64,000 bases of DNA from Bacteroidales bacterium (GCA_015060385.1 SUYO01000004.1:62001-126000), one strand, 5' to 3'; shown: positions 1 to 10,129, counted from the first letter of the stretch. Made by a program: numbers and translations. The notes: generated from the sequence alone by a model not told the origin.

Positions 1-1078
1 CACGATTGTTCGGATATACCTTGAAGAGGTCACCTTCATTCAGATAGTCAGCAGAAGCGAAGTACTTCACGAACTTTGTACCACCGCTCACATTCACATT
101 CGCATTGTAAGACATCGCGAACTTGTTGAAGAGAGCATCCTGCCAGTCAACGTTAGGATAACGCTCCATCTGTTCCTGGGTAGTCTGATTGCGGTAGTTG
201 TTGATGAACGACTGAGGACGGATGTACTCCCATGCGTCAGCTCCTGTGATTGCGAGTTCATGCTCGATTGCAACATTACGTGCCATGAGGGCATCATACG
301 AATCAAGCTTGTTAGGCAGCTTTGAAGGGTTCTTCATGGTTGCATTGAAACCGACATCGATTCTTGCCTTGCCTTCCTGTCCACGCTTTGTAGTCACGAG
401 GATGACACCGTTCGCACCCTTCACACCATAGACAGCTGTTGCAGAAGCATCCTTAAGGACCGAGATGCTCTCAACTGAAGAAATGTCTACAGAGCTCATA
501 GGACGCTCGATACCGTCCACGAGGACGAGAGGGTCACTGTTGTTCCATGAACTGGCACCACGGATGGTGATCTTAGGATCTTCTTCACCAGGCATACCGG
601 TACTCTGTGTAGTCACGACACCTGGGAGGTTACCTGTCAAAGCAGCACCGATACTGTTGACTCCGGCAGCTCTTTCAAGAACCTCACCGGTTGTCTGTGT
701 GATGGCGCCGACAACCGAAGCTTTCTTCTGCTGTCCGTAACCGACAACGATCGTTTCCTCCAGCATGAGGGTGTCGTCATTGAGGACGATCCTCATCTCG
801 GACCTTGAAGCCTGTACTTCGACAGTCTCCATACCGATGAAAGAAACAACCAGTACTGCATTGTCATTTGGAACCGTAAGAGCAAAATTACCGTCGAGAT
901 CGGTAACCGTACCCACTGTTTCATTACCCTTGAGGGCAACTCCACCACCAATGACCGGATAGCCATCGCTGTCCACGACAACTCCCTTCGCTGTAAACTG
1001 CTGTGCAGAGGCCGCGAGGCAACTGAACAACAGACAGAAAACAAGCGCAGGAATCTTTCGATTTAGTTTTGTTTTCAT
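1..1078 (-). CDS. SusC-type TonB-dependent outer membrane receptor, N-terminal part (cut by window edge)
   Basis: About 359 residues are visible and the frame stays open to the left edge, so this is the N-terminal third of a receptor usually near 1000 residues. In order: signal peptide (residues 1-25, ending ASAQ), carboxypeptidase-regulatory-like domain (about 28-100), the SusC motif VVGYGQQKKA (111-120), then the plug domain with the family signature LVDGIERP (186-193) and VYGVKGANGVILVTTKRG (216-233). SusC proteins form the outer membrane channel that imports oligosaccharides with a SusD lipoprotein lid, energised by TonB. The partner susD should lie beyond the edge. It is divergent from an HTCS regulator, the usual arrangement in a polysaccharide utilisation locus. 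The substrate cannot be told from this part. Confidence 0.95.
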   Translation of the reverse strand, partial: MKTKLNRKIPALVFCLLFSCLAASAQQFTAKGVVVDSDGYPVIGGGVALKGNETVGTVTDLDGNFALTVPNDNAVLVVSFIGMETVEVQASRSEMRIVLNDDTLMLEETIVVGYGQQKKASVVGAITQTTGEVLERAAGVNSIGAALTGNLPGVVTTQSTGMPGEEDPKITIRGASSWNNSDPLVLVDGIERPMSSVDISSVESISVLKDASATAVYGVKGANGVILVTTKRGQEGKARIDVGFNATMKNPSKLPNKLDSYDALMARNVAIEHELAITGADAWEYIRPQSFINNYRNQTTQEQMERYPNVDWQDALFNKFAMSYNANVNVSGGTKFVKYFASADYLNEGDLFKVYPNNR

Positions 1079-1143
1079 TTACGGGTTAGTTTAAAATTAA
1101 TAATTGAGTTATGTGTAAAATGATTTACTTACTTTTTAACAAA

Positions 1144-1151
1144 CAAATGTA
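1144..1151 (-). promoter_or_regulatory. Bacteroidota -7 element for susC
   Basis: TACATTTG on the minus strand matches TAnnTTTG and lies 65 bp upstream of the susC start. A run of eight C residues (1162-1169) lies just upstream of it. No clear -33 TTG is present at 19-21 bp. Confidence 0.5.
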
Positions 1152-1180
1152 CTCATAATTGCCCCCCCCAACGAATTATT

Positions 1181-1212
1181 TGAAACAAATGAGTGCGATT
1201 CTGAAACAAGTG
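1181..1212 (+). repeat. Direct repeat TGAAACAARTG in the susC-HTCS intergenic region
   Basis: TGAAACAAATG (1181-1191) and TGAAACAAGTG (1202-1212) start 21 bp apart, two helical turns. A partial inverted copy (TGTTTCAAA, from about 1233) follows. The placement between an HTCS gene and its divergent susC fits a regulator binding site. The function is inferred. Confidence 0.4.
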
Positions 1213-1242
1213 CCGTCATTACACACAAAAGATGTTTCAAAA

Positions 1243-1274
1243 TTGTTAAATCACCAAAAATTCTATTATTTTTG
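1243..1274 (+). promoter_or_regulatory. Promoter of the HTCS gene
   Basis: TTG (1243-1245), 21-bp spacer and TATTTTTG (1267-1274) match the Bacteroidota -33/-7 promoter. The ATG at 1304 follows after 29 bp. Confidence 0.65.
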
Positions 1275-1303
1275 CAACATAAACACTGAAACATCCGTCA
1301 AAT

Positions 1304-4300
1304 ATGAAACATTTCAGACTCCTGACACTTCTCGCGTTTACATTGTACTCACTGAACATGCACGCGCAGACAGCCAGAATATATACAGCCGCCGAAGGGC
1401 TTGCAAACAGCCATGTTCACGATATTTTTCAAGACAGCAAGGGGTTCATCTGGTTCTCGACAGAAAACGGTCTGTCACGTTTTGACGGCATAAAGTTCAA
1501 CACCTTCAACCTTGACAGGTCAAGCAGCACATCGATAGCGAGCAATACAGTCCGCCTGGTACTCGAAGACAGCATGGGGAAACTCTGGGTCGGAACTTCA
1601 GCGGGCCTGCAGACATTTGACACAGAATACAGCACATTCAACAAGATCAATCTCGAAGACTGGAGTGTGCCGGATTCCGATCAGCACATAACTGCCGCTG
1701 TTGAAACAACCCTCGAAGGATCAAGGAAAATAATGGTTGCGACATCAGGACATGGCATTTATGTACTGGATGCCGAAACTCATGACATTGACCACGACAC
1801 ACAGAATACCATAACGAGGATGCTGCCGTCCAAATATGTATCCAGACTGTTCAAGGACAGCAGGAACCGCCTGTGGATAACGACTGAAGCTGGAGGAGTG
1901 GATGTCGTTGATCTGAACGGAATGACTGAAGTGTCTGACATATGGTCTTCTGGAATGGCTCAGGAATCTACCGATAAGATCCATACCATAACAGAAGATG
2001 AGAACACAGGAAGCATATACCTGGGTTCCTCAAACCACGGAATTCTGATATGGGACTCAGATACGGGCAGAATCAGACGTTCGAAGGGCAAGACGGAAAC
2101 CGGTTTCAGCGTAATGTCCCTGCTAAGAAACAATATAGTCACAAGATACGGAGACAATACTTGGCTTGTCGGCTTCGAAAACCACGGTATAAGGCTCTTC
2201 AATGCTGAAGACGAAAGTATAAGCGACATATACATCTCCAATGTACGGCATAACACCTCCGACTGGAAAGTCCAGTGTCTGATGGAGGACAATCAGGGCA
2301 ACGTATGGGTCGGAGCCATCCAGACAGGCGTAATGATCATACCAAAGTCAATGTTTGGATTCAGGCACATCAATTTTGCTGACAATTCCGGAGCGAGCCG
2401 CAACATGTGCGTCACATCTGTAGTAGCAGATGAGAAAAGGGAATGTCTGTGGGTAGGAACAGATGGAGGAGGAATATTCCGTACTGACTATAACGGACAT
2501 AACTTCACATGTTATTCGGCTGAGAATTCAAGGATATCCAACAACTCCATAATGTCTCTTGCATTGGACAAGAGAGGTACGCTGTGGGTAGCGACATATC
2601 TTGGCGGTCTTTATACATTCACGCCTCAAAGAGGCTTCAGTCCTTTCAGAGAGCAGGAACTCATCGGCAGCGAAAAAACATATAATCTGGTATATGACAA
2701 CGATGACGATATCCTTTATGTCGGCACGCACGGCAACGGCTTTTCCAAGATTGACGCCGAAAACGAAAAGGTGCTGAAGACATGGGATGACGACAGCAAC
2801 AAATGGATCAGCCACCTGTCACTGGACAGTTCCGGACTTCTGTGGATCGGAACATATAACGGTCCGAAAGCATATGACAGCGTTTCTGACAAGATTACGG
2901 AATATGAACTGAGTGCAGGAAAGTCAGTACGAGTGAATTCAATATTCGAGAGCAGGGACGGAAATATCTGGATAGGAACAGGAGAAGGACTCATATGCAT
3001 GGACAGGGCTACGCGAAACAGAAAGCTTTATACCGAGAATGACGGACTGGCCTGCAATTCCGTTTCAAGCATCCTTGAAGACAATGATGGGAAGCTCTGG
3101 ATTTCAACTCTGAACGGACTCTCATGCCTGGACAAGGATACTGACACCTTCAGAAACTTCCACCAGTACGACGGACTGCAGGAAAACGAATTCAATGTAA
3201 GGGCCGCATACAAGGCGGACAACGGAAGGCTGTATTTCGGTGGAATCAACGGTCTTACCGCCTTTTACCCACAGTATGTGGAAAGAAGCGAAAAGACAGT
3301 ACCTCCTCTATATCTGTCACGCTTGAGCGTGATGAACGAAGTCGTCAGATATGATCCTGAGAAGGGTTCTGACAACATAATCGACAAGAACATATCAGAA
3401 GCCACCAGGATAACCCTACCGAACGATGCCGGTCTTTTTTCGCTTGAATTCTCCGTGCTCGAATACACGAATCCGAAGAAGATAGTGTATAAATACATGC
3501 TGGAGGGACTGGACAAATCATGGAACAGCACATTGCCGGAATCCAACAGTGCGACATACACGAATCTTCCGTCCGGCAGATACAGATTCCGCGTAAAGGC
3601 GTTCTACGACGGTGAGCCTGAGGCCTTCTCCTACAGGGAGATCGACATCAAGGTTCCAGCGCCATGGTACCTGTCATTCTGGGCATGGATAACATATATA
3701 TGTATAAGCGCCATCATCACACTGGTCCTCATCGAGCACAGAAACAGGAAACTGGCGTTGAAGGCGCAGGAAGCGGAGTCGGAGATCAAGGAGATGAAAC
3801 TGCAGATGTTCACGAACATATCCCACGAGATCCGTACCCCTCTTACCCTTGTAATGAGTCCTCTGAAGAAGATGCGTGAGGAGGAATCAGATCCGAAGCA
3901 GAAGGACCTGTACAATCTGATGTACAGAAACAGTCTCAGAATCCTTCGCCTGGTAAACCAGCTTCTGGACATGAGAAAGGTGGATAACGGTCAGCTGAAA
4001 CTCCATTTCGTGGAGACGGACATCATCTACTTCACAAAGGACATAATGCAGTCTTTCGACAACCTTGCAGTAAGCAGGAACATCGGCTTTACTCTGGAAT
4101 GCGGGCATGAAACGGTAGATCTGTGGATTGACCAGAGCAACTTCGACAAGATCATATTCAACATCCTGTCGAACGCATTCAAATATACTCCTGACGGAGG
4201 AACAGTCAGGATAAGTATCAGCAAGACGGAAGATAATGTAGAGTTCGTGATTGAGAATTCAGGTGAACAGATAGCTGAAAAACACCTTGACAAGATCTTT

Positions 4301-5404
4301 GAACGTTTCTATCAGACAGACGTCAGGGACGCAAAGATGGGTTCTGGCGTAGGTCTGCATCTGACAAAGATGCTTGTAAGTCTTCATCACGGCGAAATCA
4401 AGGCCTACAATACAGACGAGGGTGTAGCATTCAAGGTCATCATACCTGCGGGCAACGCACATCTCAGCGCCGAGGAAATGACTAAATCTGAAAACTACAA
4501 GGACCTTTATACAAAGAACTCAGCCATGCAGGAAGAACGATCAAGCACAGAAGACATCCTGTACAGCAGTCATGAGGGAACTGATGAGGAAGCAAAGCAT
4601 AACAAGACCAGAAAAACAATCATTCTCGTTGATGATGACAGCGAGATGAGGGCATATCTGAGACAGGAGCTGCAGGCAATATACAATGTAGAAGTATGCT
4701 CGAACGGAAAGGATGCATGGGCAAAGATCTCGACCGGAATCCCTGACGCTGTGATCACTGATCTGATAATGGAGAAGATGGATGGAGCAGACCTCTGCGA
4801 AAAGATAAAGAAGAACCCGGGTACAAACCATATCCCTGTGATAATCCTTACTTCGTCTACAGACGAGCACAGCCAGCAGAGGTGCATAGTAAGCGGAGCC
4901 GACAGATTCTTCACGAAACCTATTTCCCTTGAAATCCTCAAGAGCGCAGTCGCAAGTGCGATTGCAACGAGAGAGACGATAAGGAACAAGTTCAGCAGGG
5001 AGGTCGATTACGGATTCGGGGACATGAAGATGGCCAACACCAACAACGAACTGGTAAACAAGGTGATAAGCACCATCCGCAAGAATATCGAGAACTCTGA
5101 CTTCAGCGTTGAGGAACTCAGCAAGGAGGTAGGCATGAGCCGCGTCCACCTGAACAGGAAGCTGAAGGAGACAATGAACATATCTCCAAGCAACCTTATA
5201 AAGTCGATACGTCTGAAGCAGGCGGCGTACCTCCTGATCAACAACAAGGTAAACATATCCGAAGTTGCATATAAGGTAGGATTCTCAACACACTCATACT
5301 TCTCGAACTCCTTCCATGATTATTTCGGAATGACCCCGAAGGAGTTCATAGCCCAGTACATGAACTGTACTGACGAGGAGACACTGAAGAAACTCTTCGG
5401 ATAG
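1304..5404 (+). CDS. Hybrid two-component system (HTCS) sensor/regulator
   Basis: A 1366-residue one-protein phosphorelay that senses glycan fragments in the periplasm and activates a polysaccharide utilisation locus. In order: signal peptide (to about residue 22, HAQTA); periplasmic beta-propeller of repeated Reg_prop units (about 25-690, recurring motifs such as GLANSHVHDIFQDSKGFIWF); Y_Y_Y domain (about 700-785); a membrane helix (about 789-812); histidine kinase with phospho-acceptor H841 in SHEIRTPLT; HATPase domain (NILSNAFKYTPDGG, GSGVGLHLTK); receiver domain with acidic pocket D1110-D1112 and phospho-acceptor D1153; and a C-terminal AraC-type double helix-turn-helix (about 1260-1355). 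The length is normal for the family and all key residues are present. The divergent susC is the obvious target, and the GH43-importer operon is another candidate. Confidence 0.96.
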   Translation: MKHFRLLTLLAFTLYSLNMHAQTARIYTAAEGLANSHVHDIFQDSKGFIWFSTENGLSRFDGIKFNTFNLDRSSSTSIASNTVRLVLEDSMGKLWVGTSAGLQTFDTEYSTFNKINLEDWSVPDSDQHITAAVETTLEGSRKIMVATSGHGIYVLDAETHDIDHDTQNTITRMLPSKYVSRLFKDSRNRLWITTEAGGVDVVDLNGMTEVSDIWSSGMAQESTDKIHTITEDENTGSIYLGSSNHGILIWDSDTGRIRRSKGKTETGFSVMSLLRNNIVTRYGDNTWLVGFENHGIRLFNAEDESISDIYISNVRHNTSDWKVQCLMEDNQGNVWVGAIQTGVMIIPKSMFGFRHINFADNSGASRNMCVTSVVADEKRECLWVGTDGGGIFRTDYNGHNFTCYSAENSRISNNSIMSLALDKRGTLWVATYLGGLYTFTPQRGFSPFREQELIGSEKTYNLVYDNDDDILYVGTHGNGFSKIDAENEKVLKTWDDDSNKWISHLSLDSSGLLWIGTYNGPKAYDSVSDKITEYELSAGKSVRVNSIFESRDGNIWIGTGEGLICMDRATRNRKLYTENDGLACNSVSSILEDNDGKLWISTLNGLSCLDKDTDTFRNFHQYDGLQENEFNVRAAYKADNGRLYFGGINGLTAFYPQYVERSEKTVPPLYLSRLSVMNEVVRYDPEKGSDNIIDKNISEATRITLPNDAGLFSLEFSVLEYTNPKKIVYKYMLEGLDKSWNSTLPESNSATYTNLPSGRYRFRVKAFYDGEPEAFSYREIDIKVPAPWYLSFWAWITYICISAIITLVLIEHRNRKLALKAQEAESEIKEMKLQMFTNISHEIRTPLTLVMSPLKKMREEESDPKQKDLYNLMYRNSLRILRLVNQLLDMRKVDNGQLKLHFVETDIIYFTKDIMQSFDNLAVSRNIGFTLECGHETVDLWIDQSNFDKIIFNILSNAFKYTPDGGTVRISISKTEDNVEFVIENSGEQIAEKHLDKIFERFYQTDVRDAKMGSGVGLHLTKMLVSLHHGEIKAYNTDEGVAFKVIIPAGNAHLSAEEMTKSENYKDLYTKNSAMQEERSSTEDILYSSHEGTDEEAKHNKTRKTIILVDDDSEMRAYLRQELQAIYNVEVCSNGKDAWAKISTGIPDAVITDLIMEKMDGADLCEKIKKNPGTNHIPVIILTSSTDEHSQQRCIVSGADRFFTKPISLEILKSAVASAIATRETIRNKFSREVDYGFGDMKMANTNNELVNKVISTIRKNIENSDFSVEELSKEVGMSRVHLNRKLKETMNISPSNLIKSIRLKQAAYLLINNKVNISEVAYKVGFSTHSYFSNSFHDYFGMTPKEFIAQYMNCTDEETLKKLFG

Positions 5405-5414
5405 GGAATGAAAA

Positions 5415-5444
5415 ACCGCCTTGGTTCGTCTGAACCAAGGCGGT
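5415..5444 (-). terminator. Terminator of the GH43-importer operon
   Basis: A perfect 13-bp stem (ACCGCCTTGGTTC with its complement, 4-nt loop) lies between two convergent genes. On the minus strand it runs into TTTTTC, so it mainly serves the GH43 operon. It may also stop HTCS transcription. Confidence 0.85.
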
Positions 5445-5461
5445 AACTGTTATCGGAGCGG

Positions 5462-6439
5462 TTACTCGTCGAGTCCCTCGATAGGGTTGATCACACCGTT
5501 CTCATCGTATGTAAGTTCACATACCTTGAGGCTTCTGAGCCATGTCTTTCCGCCTGAAGGAACGCTATCATGGTGGAAGAGCCACCACTTGCCGTTATAC
5601 TCTACGATAGAATGGTGAGTTGTCCAGCCAACTACCGGAGTCATGATGACGCCAGCATATGTGAAAGGTCCGTATGGGCTGTCACCGATGGCGTGGCAGA
5701 GGTAGTGGGTGTCACCTGTCGAGTATGAAAGATAGTACTTTCCGTTGTACTTGTGCATCCATGATGCCTCAAAGAATCTGTAAGGGTTGTCTGCCGTAAG
5801 CGGATTTCCATCCTTGTCAAGAATGACTACAGGCTTCGGATCCTCAGCGAATCCAAGCATGTCGTCGCTAAGACGTACTACGCGGCTTGGAAGAGCAGGC
5901 TCCTTTCCTTCTGGAAGATAAGCGCTCTCAAGAGCCTTGTTGTCCTTGTAACGCTGGAGCTGGCCACCCCAAAGGCCTCCGAAGTACAGGTAATACTCTC
6001 CATTCTCTTCGAAGACAGCATAGTCGATACTGTAGCTGCCTCTTACAGGGTCAGGCTGCGGAACGAAAGGTCCCTCAGGCTTGTCACTGATCGCAACACC
6101 AAGACGGAAGATGTCATTACGGTCCTTGAGAGGGAAGTACATGTAGTATTTGCCATCCTTTCTTGCAACCTCGCAGTCCCAAAGCTGACGTCCTGCCCAT
6201 GGAATGTCTTCAACGTCCAGAACCTTGCCATGATCAGTCACTTCAGCTGTCATCGGATCGCCCTCAAGGCTCAGCACATGATAATCCTTCATGTTGAAGT
6301 GGTCACCGTTGTCGTTCTCGACGAAGTCCTCCGGCTCCCAGTCGTGTGATGGATAGATGTAAAGTCTGCCGTCCCATACATGAACAGAAGGGTCAGCCAT
6401 ATAGTCCCAAGGACATAGATAACGTTTTGGAGTTTTCAT
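5462..6439 (-). CDS. Glycoside hydrolase family 43, cytoplasmic
   Basis: A 325-residue single-domain GH43 five-bladed propeller enzyme, expected to be a beta-xylosidase or alpha-L-arabinofuranosidase type (inverting). The three GH43 acids are recognisable: general base D16 (YMADPSV), pKa-modulating D139 (YSIDYAVF) and general acid E224 (RFFEASWMHK). There is no signal peptide, so it should act in the cytoplasm on short imported glycosides. It is 31 bp downstream of a GPH-family sugar importer on the same strand, which supports import followed by intracellular cleavage. The exact substrate cannot be settled from sequence. Confidence 0.9.
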   Translation of the reverse strand: MKTPKRYLCPWDYMADPSVHVWDGRLYIYPSHDWEPEDFVENDNGDHFNMKDYHVLSLEGDPMTAEVTDHGKVLDVEDIPWAGRQLWDCEVARKDGKYYMYFPLKDRNDIFRLGVAISDKPEGPFVPQPDPVRGSYSIDYAVFEENGEYYLYFGGLWGGQLQRYKDNKALESAYLPEGKEPALPSRVVRLSDDMLGFAEDPKPVVILDKDGNPLTADNPYRFFEASWMHKYNGKYYLSYSTGDTHYLCHAIGDSPYGPFTYAGVIMTPVVGWTTHHSIVEYNGKWWLFHHDSVPSGGKTWLRSLKVCELTYDENGVINPIEGLDE

Positions 6440-6470
6440 TTCAGTTTGTGTTTATGTGAATATTATGTGA

Positions 6471-7892
6471 TTATGCGTTCTTTGCTCTTGCCTCGATCTC
6501 CATGTTGATCTTGTCGATCACGTCGTCCTCAAGCTCATACTTGGAGATGATGAACATCGCGAGGAAGAGGAGGGCTGCAGGGATGACGCATACAAGCCAG
6601 AGGATACCCTGCTCTGCAAGCGCTGTCTGCTGAGAAAGTTCCGCGTTGAATCCCACGATTGAGAGGACAAGACCAGGAACCACGCCTCCGAGAGCCATAC
6701 CGGCCTTGAAGAAGATACCTGTAAGAGCGTTCACGATACCTGCAATACGTCTTCCTGAAGTATACTCACCGTATGACACCACCTCAGGAACGAGAGCCCA
6801 CATGTAACCGGTAGCCACGATGATACCTGTACTCTTCACGAACTGTGCGATGCAGAGGAGCCAGAACTGCTTCAATGCCTCTACCTGCACGAATACGTAC
6901 ATCATCGCCATACCTACCACCGCTGTTCCGAGGAAGAGGTAGAACATGCCCTTCTTTCCGATCTTGCGCTTGATTGCAGGAACGAGAGGCATGAAGATGA
7001 ATGCAGGGATTGTTCCGAGCCACATGAAGGCTGTGGTCATCACAGGAGTAGCGCCTACGTTATATGTCATGAAGTATGCATCCGCTGCGTTTCCGATGCT
7101 CATCATTGAGAATGCAGTGATGAAGAAGAATGCAAGGACTCTCAAAGGACGGTTGCGGAGGAACTCCATCCACAGGTCGCTGACCTTAACGTTCTCCGAC
7201 TCCTTTGCGTCCATCACCACCCTTTCCTTACACTGCGAGAAGCAGAAGATAAGAAGGGCAAGACCAGCGAGTCCGAAGATGGTCATTGTGATGAACCATG
7301 CTCCTGCAGCCTCAGGCTTGTCGGTGATTGCAGTACCGTCAGCCGCCATAGGGGCGAAGATGGCAATCACCATAGGAAGCGACTTCACGATGAGCGCACC
7401 GAGGTTTGCCATGAACATTCTGGTAGATGTCAGGACTGTAATCTCCTCTGTATCTCTTGTAAGAGACGAGTTGAGGGCACCGTAAGGAACGTTGACCAGA
7501 GTATAGCACATGCTCATTCCCACGTATGTGATGTATGCATACACGAGAGAACCGCTGAACTGGTTCCAGAAGCAGAGGATAGCGAGACCTACGAGTGGAA
7601 TACCTCCGAGGATCAGCCATGAACGGTATTTTCCCCACTTAGGGTTACCCTTGTCGACGAATGCGCCTACGATAGGGTCCCACAACACATCGACCAGACG
7701 GACGATGAGGAACATGAGGGCTGCAGCTCCCGGGCTGAGGCCGTAAACGTTTGTGTAGAAGAAGAGCAGCCAGATGCTGACTGTCTGATAGATAAGGTTC
7801 TGTGCCATGTCTCCGGCGCCGAATCCGATCCTCTGAAGCCATGAAAGCTTGTAGAAGCCTTTTGCTTCGTTTGCAGTGTTGTTTTGTGCCAT
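6471..7892 (-). CDS. GPH-family (MelB/XynP-like) sugar:cation symporter
   Basis: A 473-residue inner membrane protein of the glycoside-pentoside-hexuronide family within the major facilitator superfamily, with about 12 hydrophobic segments. The signature DPIVGAFVDKGNPKWGKYRSW after the second helix is diagnostic. The start at 7892 (MAQNNTANEAK) is preferred over one 23 codons upstream because the extension reads through the promoter. It is the first gene of an operon with the GH43 enzyme, so it probably imports xylosides, arabinosides or a related oligosaccharide. Confidence 0.92.
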   Translation of the reverse strand: MAQNNTANEAKGFYKLSWLQRIGFGAGDMAQNLIYQTVSIWLLFFYTNVYGLSPGAAALMFLIVRLVDVLWDPIVGAFVDKGNPKWGKYRSWLILGGIPLVGLAILCFWNQFSGSLVYAYITYVGMSMCYTLVNVPYGALNSSLTRDTEEITVLTSTRMFMANLGALIVKSLPMVIAIFAPMAADGTAITDKPEAAGAWFITMTIFGLAGLALLIFCFSQCKERVVMDAKESENVKVSDLWMEFLRNRPLRVLAFFFITAFSMMSIGNAADAYFMTYNVGATPVMTTAFMWLGTIPAFIFMPLVPAIKRKIGKKGMFYLFLGTAVVGMAMMYVFVQVEALKQFWLLCIAQFVKSTGIIVATGYMWALVPEVVSYGEYTSGRRIAGIVNALTGIFFKAGMALGGVVPGLVLSIVGFNAELSQQTALAEQGILWLVCVIPAALLFLAMFIISKYELEDDVIDKINMEIEARAKNA

Positions 7893-7941
7893 GATTATTA
7901 ATTTGTAGTGTGTAATTATTCCGGATTTATGCAAAATCAGA

Positions 7942-7949
7942 CAAATATA
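7942..7949 (-). promoter_or_regulatory. -7 element of the importer-GH43 operon
   Basis: TATATTTG on the minus strand, 49 bp upstream of the importer start, matches TAnnTTTG. No good -33 element is visible. Confidence 0.5.
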
Positions 7950-8098
7950 GTAAATTTTCATGTAGGCAGCACATATTTTTCACAAAACATGGCTTATGCG
8001 ATTTGCCTGAAACAATTATTTCGTAATCTCAGAAATAATTGCTACTTTTATACGATTTTTGGAAACGCAATCTATAAACTCTAACTTATAATTATAAC

Positions 8099-10114
8099 AT
8101 GAACAGCAACAAAGTAATGAACATGGCTGCGGACAACATCCGTATTCTCGCAGCATCAATGGTTGAAAAGGCTAAATCAGGACATCCGGGCGGTGCCATG
8201 GGTGGTGCAGACTTCATCAACGTGCTCTACTCGGAGTATCTCCAGTATGACCCTGAGAACCCTAAGTGGGAAGGTCGCGACCGTTTCTTCCTCGACCCGG
8301 GCCACATGGCACCTATGCTTTATTCCCAGCTTGCCCTTGCAGGCAAGTTCACCCTTGAGGAGCTTGCACAGCTCCGTCAGTGGGAGTCGCCTACCCCTGG
8401 TCACCCTGAGGTAGACATCATGCGCGGAATCGAGAATACATCAGGTCCTCTCGGACAGGGTCATGTATTCGCAGTAGGTGCAGCTATCGCGGCAAAGTTC
8501 CTTGCAGCACGCACAGGCAACCCTACTTTCGCAAAGGAGACAATCTATGCGTACATCTCTGACGGTGGCGTTCAGGAGGAGATCTCTCAGGGAGCAGGCC
8601 GTATTGCAGGTCACCTCGGCCTCGACAACCTCGTGATGTTCTATGACTCCAACGACATCCAGCTCTCTACAGAGTGTGCTGACGTAATGACAGAGGATAC
8701 TGCAATGAAGTATCGTGCATGGGGCTGGCATGTCATCACTATCAACGGTAACGACTGCGACCAGATCCGCAAGGCTCTCGACGAGGCCAAGACTGTTGCC
8801 GACCGCCCTACCCTCATCATCGGCAAGTGCGTGATGGGTAAGGGAGCCCTCAAGGCTGACGGTTCTTCATACGAGCGCAACTGCAAGACCCACGGTGCTC
8901 CTCTCGGCGGCGACGCATTCAAGAATACAATCGCAAATCTCGGCGGCGACCCTGAGAATCCTTTCGTGATCTTCGACGAAGTGAAGGATCTCTACGCAAA
9001 GCGTGCAGAAGAGCTCAAGGCAGTGGTTGCCGAGCGCTATGCAGAGGAGAAGGCTTGGGCAGAGGCAAATCCTGAGAAGGCTGCAGCACAGGCAGAGTGG
9101 TTCAGCGGCGCTGCTCCTAAGGTAGACTGGACAGCTGTCCAGCAGAAGGCAGGAGATGCTACAAGAAATGCATCAGCTGCTGTCCTCAGCCAGCTTGCAA
9201 AGCAGGTTCCTAACATGATCTGCGCTTCAGCTGACCTTTCTAACTCAGACAAGACTGACGGTTTCCTCAAGGAGACGACTTCATTCGTACCTGGCGACTT
9301 CAGCGGTGCATTCTTCCAGGCAGGTGTTGCAGAGCTTACAATGGCTTGCTGCTGCATCGGTATGGCTCTCCACGGCGGTGTGATCGCTGCATGCGGTACA
9401 TTCTTCGTATTCTCTGACTACATGAAGCCAGCAGTGCGTATGGCAGCCCTCATGGAACTCCCTGTGAAGTTCATCTGGACACATGACGCATTCCGCGTAG
9501 GTGAGGACGGTCCTACCCACGAGCCGGTAGAGCAGGAGGCACAGATCCGCCTCATGGAGAAGCTCAAGAACCACCATGGCAAGAACTCGGTTCTCGTTCT
9601 CCGTCCTGCAGACTCCATCGAGACAACACAGTGCTGGAAGATGGCTATGGAGAACGTCGACACTCCTACAGCCCTAATCTTCTCCCGTCAGAACATCGCA
9701 CAGCTTCCTGAAGGAAACGACTATGCCCAGGCAGAGAAGGGTGCATACATCGTTGCAGGTTCAGACGAGAACCCTGATGTAACCCTCGTAGCGTCAGGTT
9801 CAGAGGTTTCTACCCTCGTTGCAGGCGCTGCCCTCCTCCGTGAGGACGGAATGAAGGTACGTATCGTAAGCTGTCCATCAGAGGGTCTCTTCCGTACACA
9901 GCCTAAGGAGTACCAGCAGGCAGTCCTCCCTTGCGGAGCAAAGATCTTCGGTCTTACTGCAGGTCTTCCTGTAAACCTCGAGGGTCTCGTAGGATGCAAC
10001 GGCAAGGTATTCGGTCTGGAAAGCTTCGGTTTCTCAGCACCTTACACTGTGCTTGACGAGAAGCTTGGCTTCACAGCCCAGAACGTATACAACCAGGTAA
10101 AGGCTATGTTCTAG
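8099..10114 (+). CDS. tkt: Transketolase
   Basis: A 671-residue full-length transketolase, the thiamine-diphosphate enzyme moving two-carbon units between sugar phosphates in the non-oxidative pentose phosphate pathway. Visible motifs: SGHPGGAMGGADF (substrate/ThDP histidine), DPGHMAPMLYS, GPLGQGHVFAVG, the ThDP-Mg motif ISDGGVQEEISQGA with FYDSND downstream, the pyrimidine-binding GVAELTMACCCIGMALHGG, and THDAFRVGEDGPTHEP carrying catalytic histidines. The metal motif is SDG rather than GDG, a common variant. It is transcribed alone on the plus strand after a 206-bp intergenic gap, and codon choice suggests high expression. Confidence 0.96.
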   Translation: MNSNKVMNMAADNIRILAASMVEKAKSGHPGGAMGGADFINVLYSEYLQYDPENPKWEGRDRFFLDPGHMAPMLYSQLALAGKFTLEELAQLRQWESPTPGHPEVDIMRGIENTSGPLGQGHVFAVGAAIAAKFLAARTGNPTFAKETIYAYISDGGVQEEISQGAGRIAGHLGLDNLVMFYDSNDIQLSTECADVMTEDTAMKYRAWGWHVITINGNDCDQIRKALDEAKTVADRPTLIIGKCVMGKGALKADGSSYERNCKTHGAPLGGDAFKNTIANLGGDPENPFVIFDEVKDLYAKRAEELKAVVAERYAEEKAWAEANPEKAAAQAEWFSGAAPKVDWTAVQQKAGDATRNASAAVLSQLAKQVPNMICASADLSNSDKTDGFLKETTSFVPGDFSGAFFQAGVAELTMACCCIGMALHGGVIAACGTFFVFSDYMKPAVRMAALMELPVKFIWTHDAFRVGEDGPTHEPVEQEAQIRLMEKLKNHHGKNSVLVLRPADSIETTQCWKMAMENVDTPTALIFSRQNIAQLPEGNDYAQAEKGAYIVAGSDENPDVTLVASGSEVSTLVAGAALLREDGMKVRIVSCPSEGLFRTQPKEYQQAVLPCGAKIFGLTAGLPVNLEGLVGCNGKVFGLESFGFSAPYTVLDEKLGFTAQNVYNQVKAMF

Positions 10115-10129
10115 CATAACCCAGTAACT

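Noticed and set aside
4541..5149. 202-codon minus frame inside the HTCS gene
   Set aside because: Covers the receiver and AraC domains on the other strand; no independent support.
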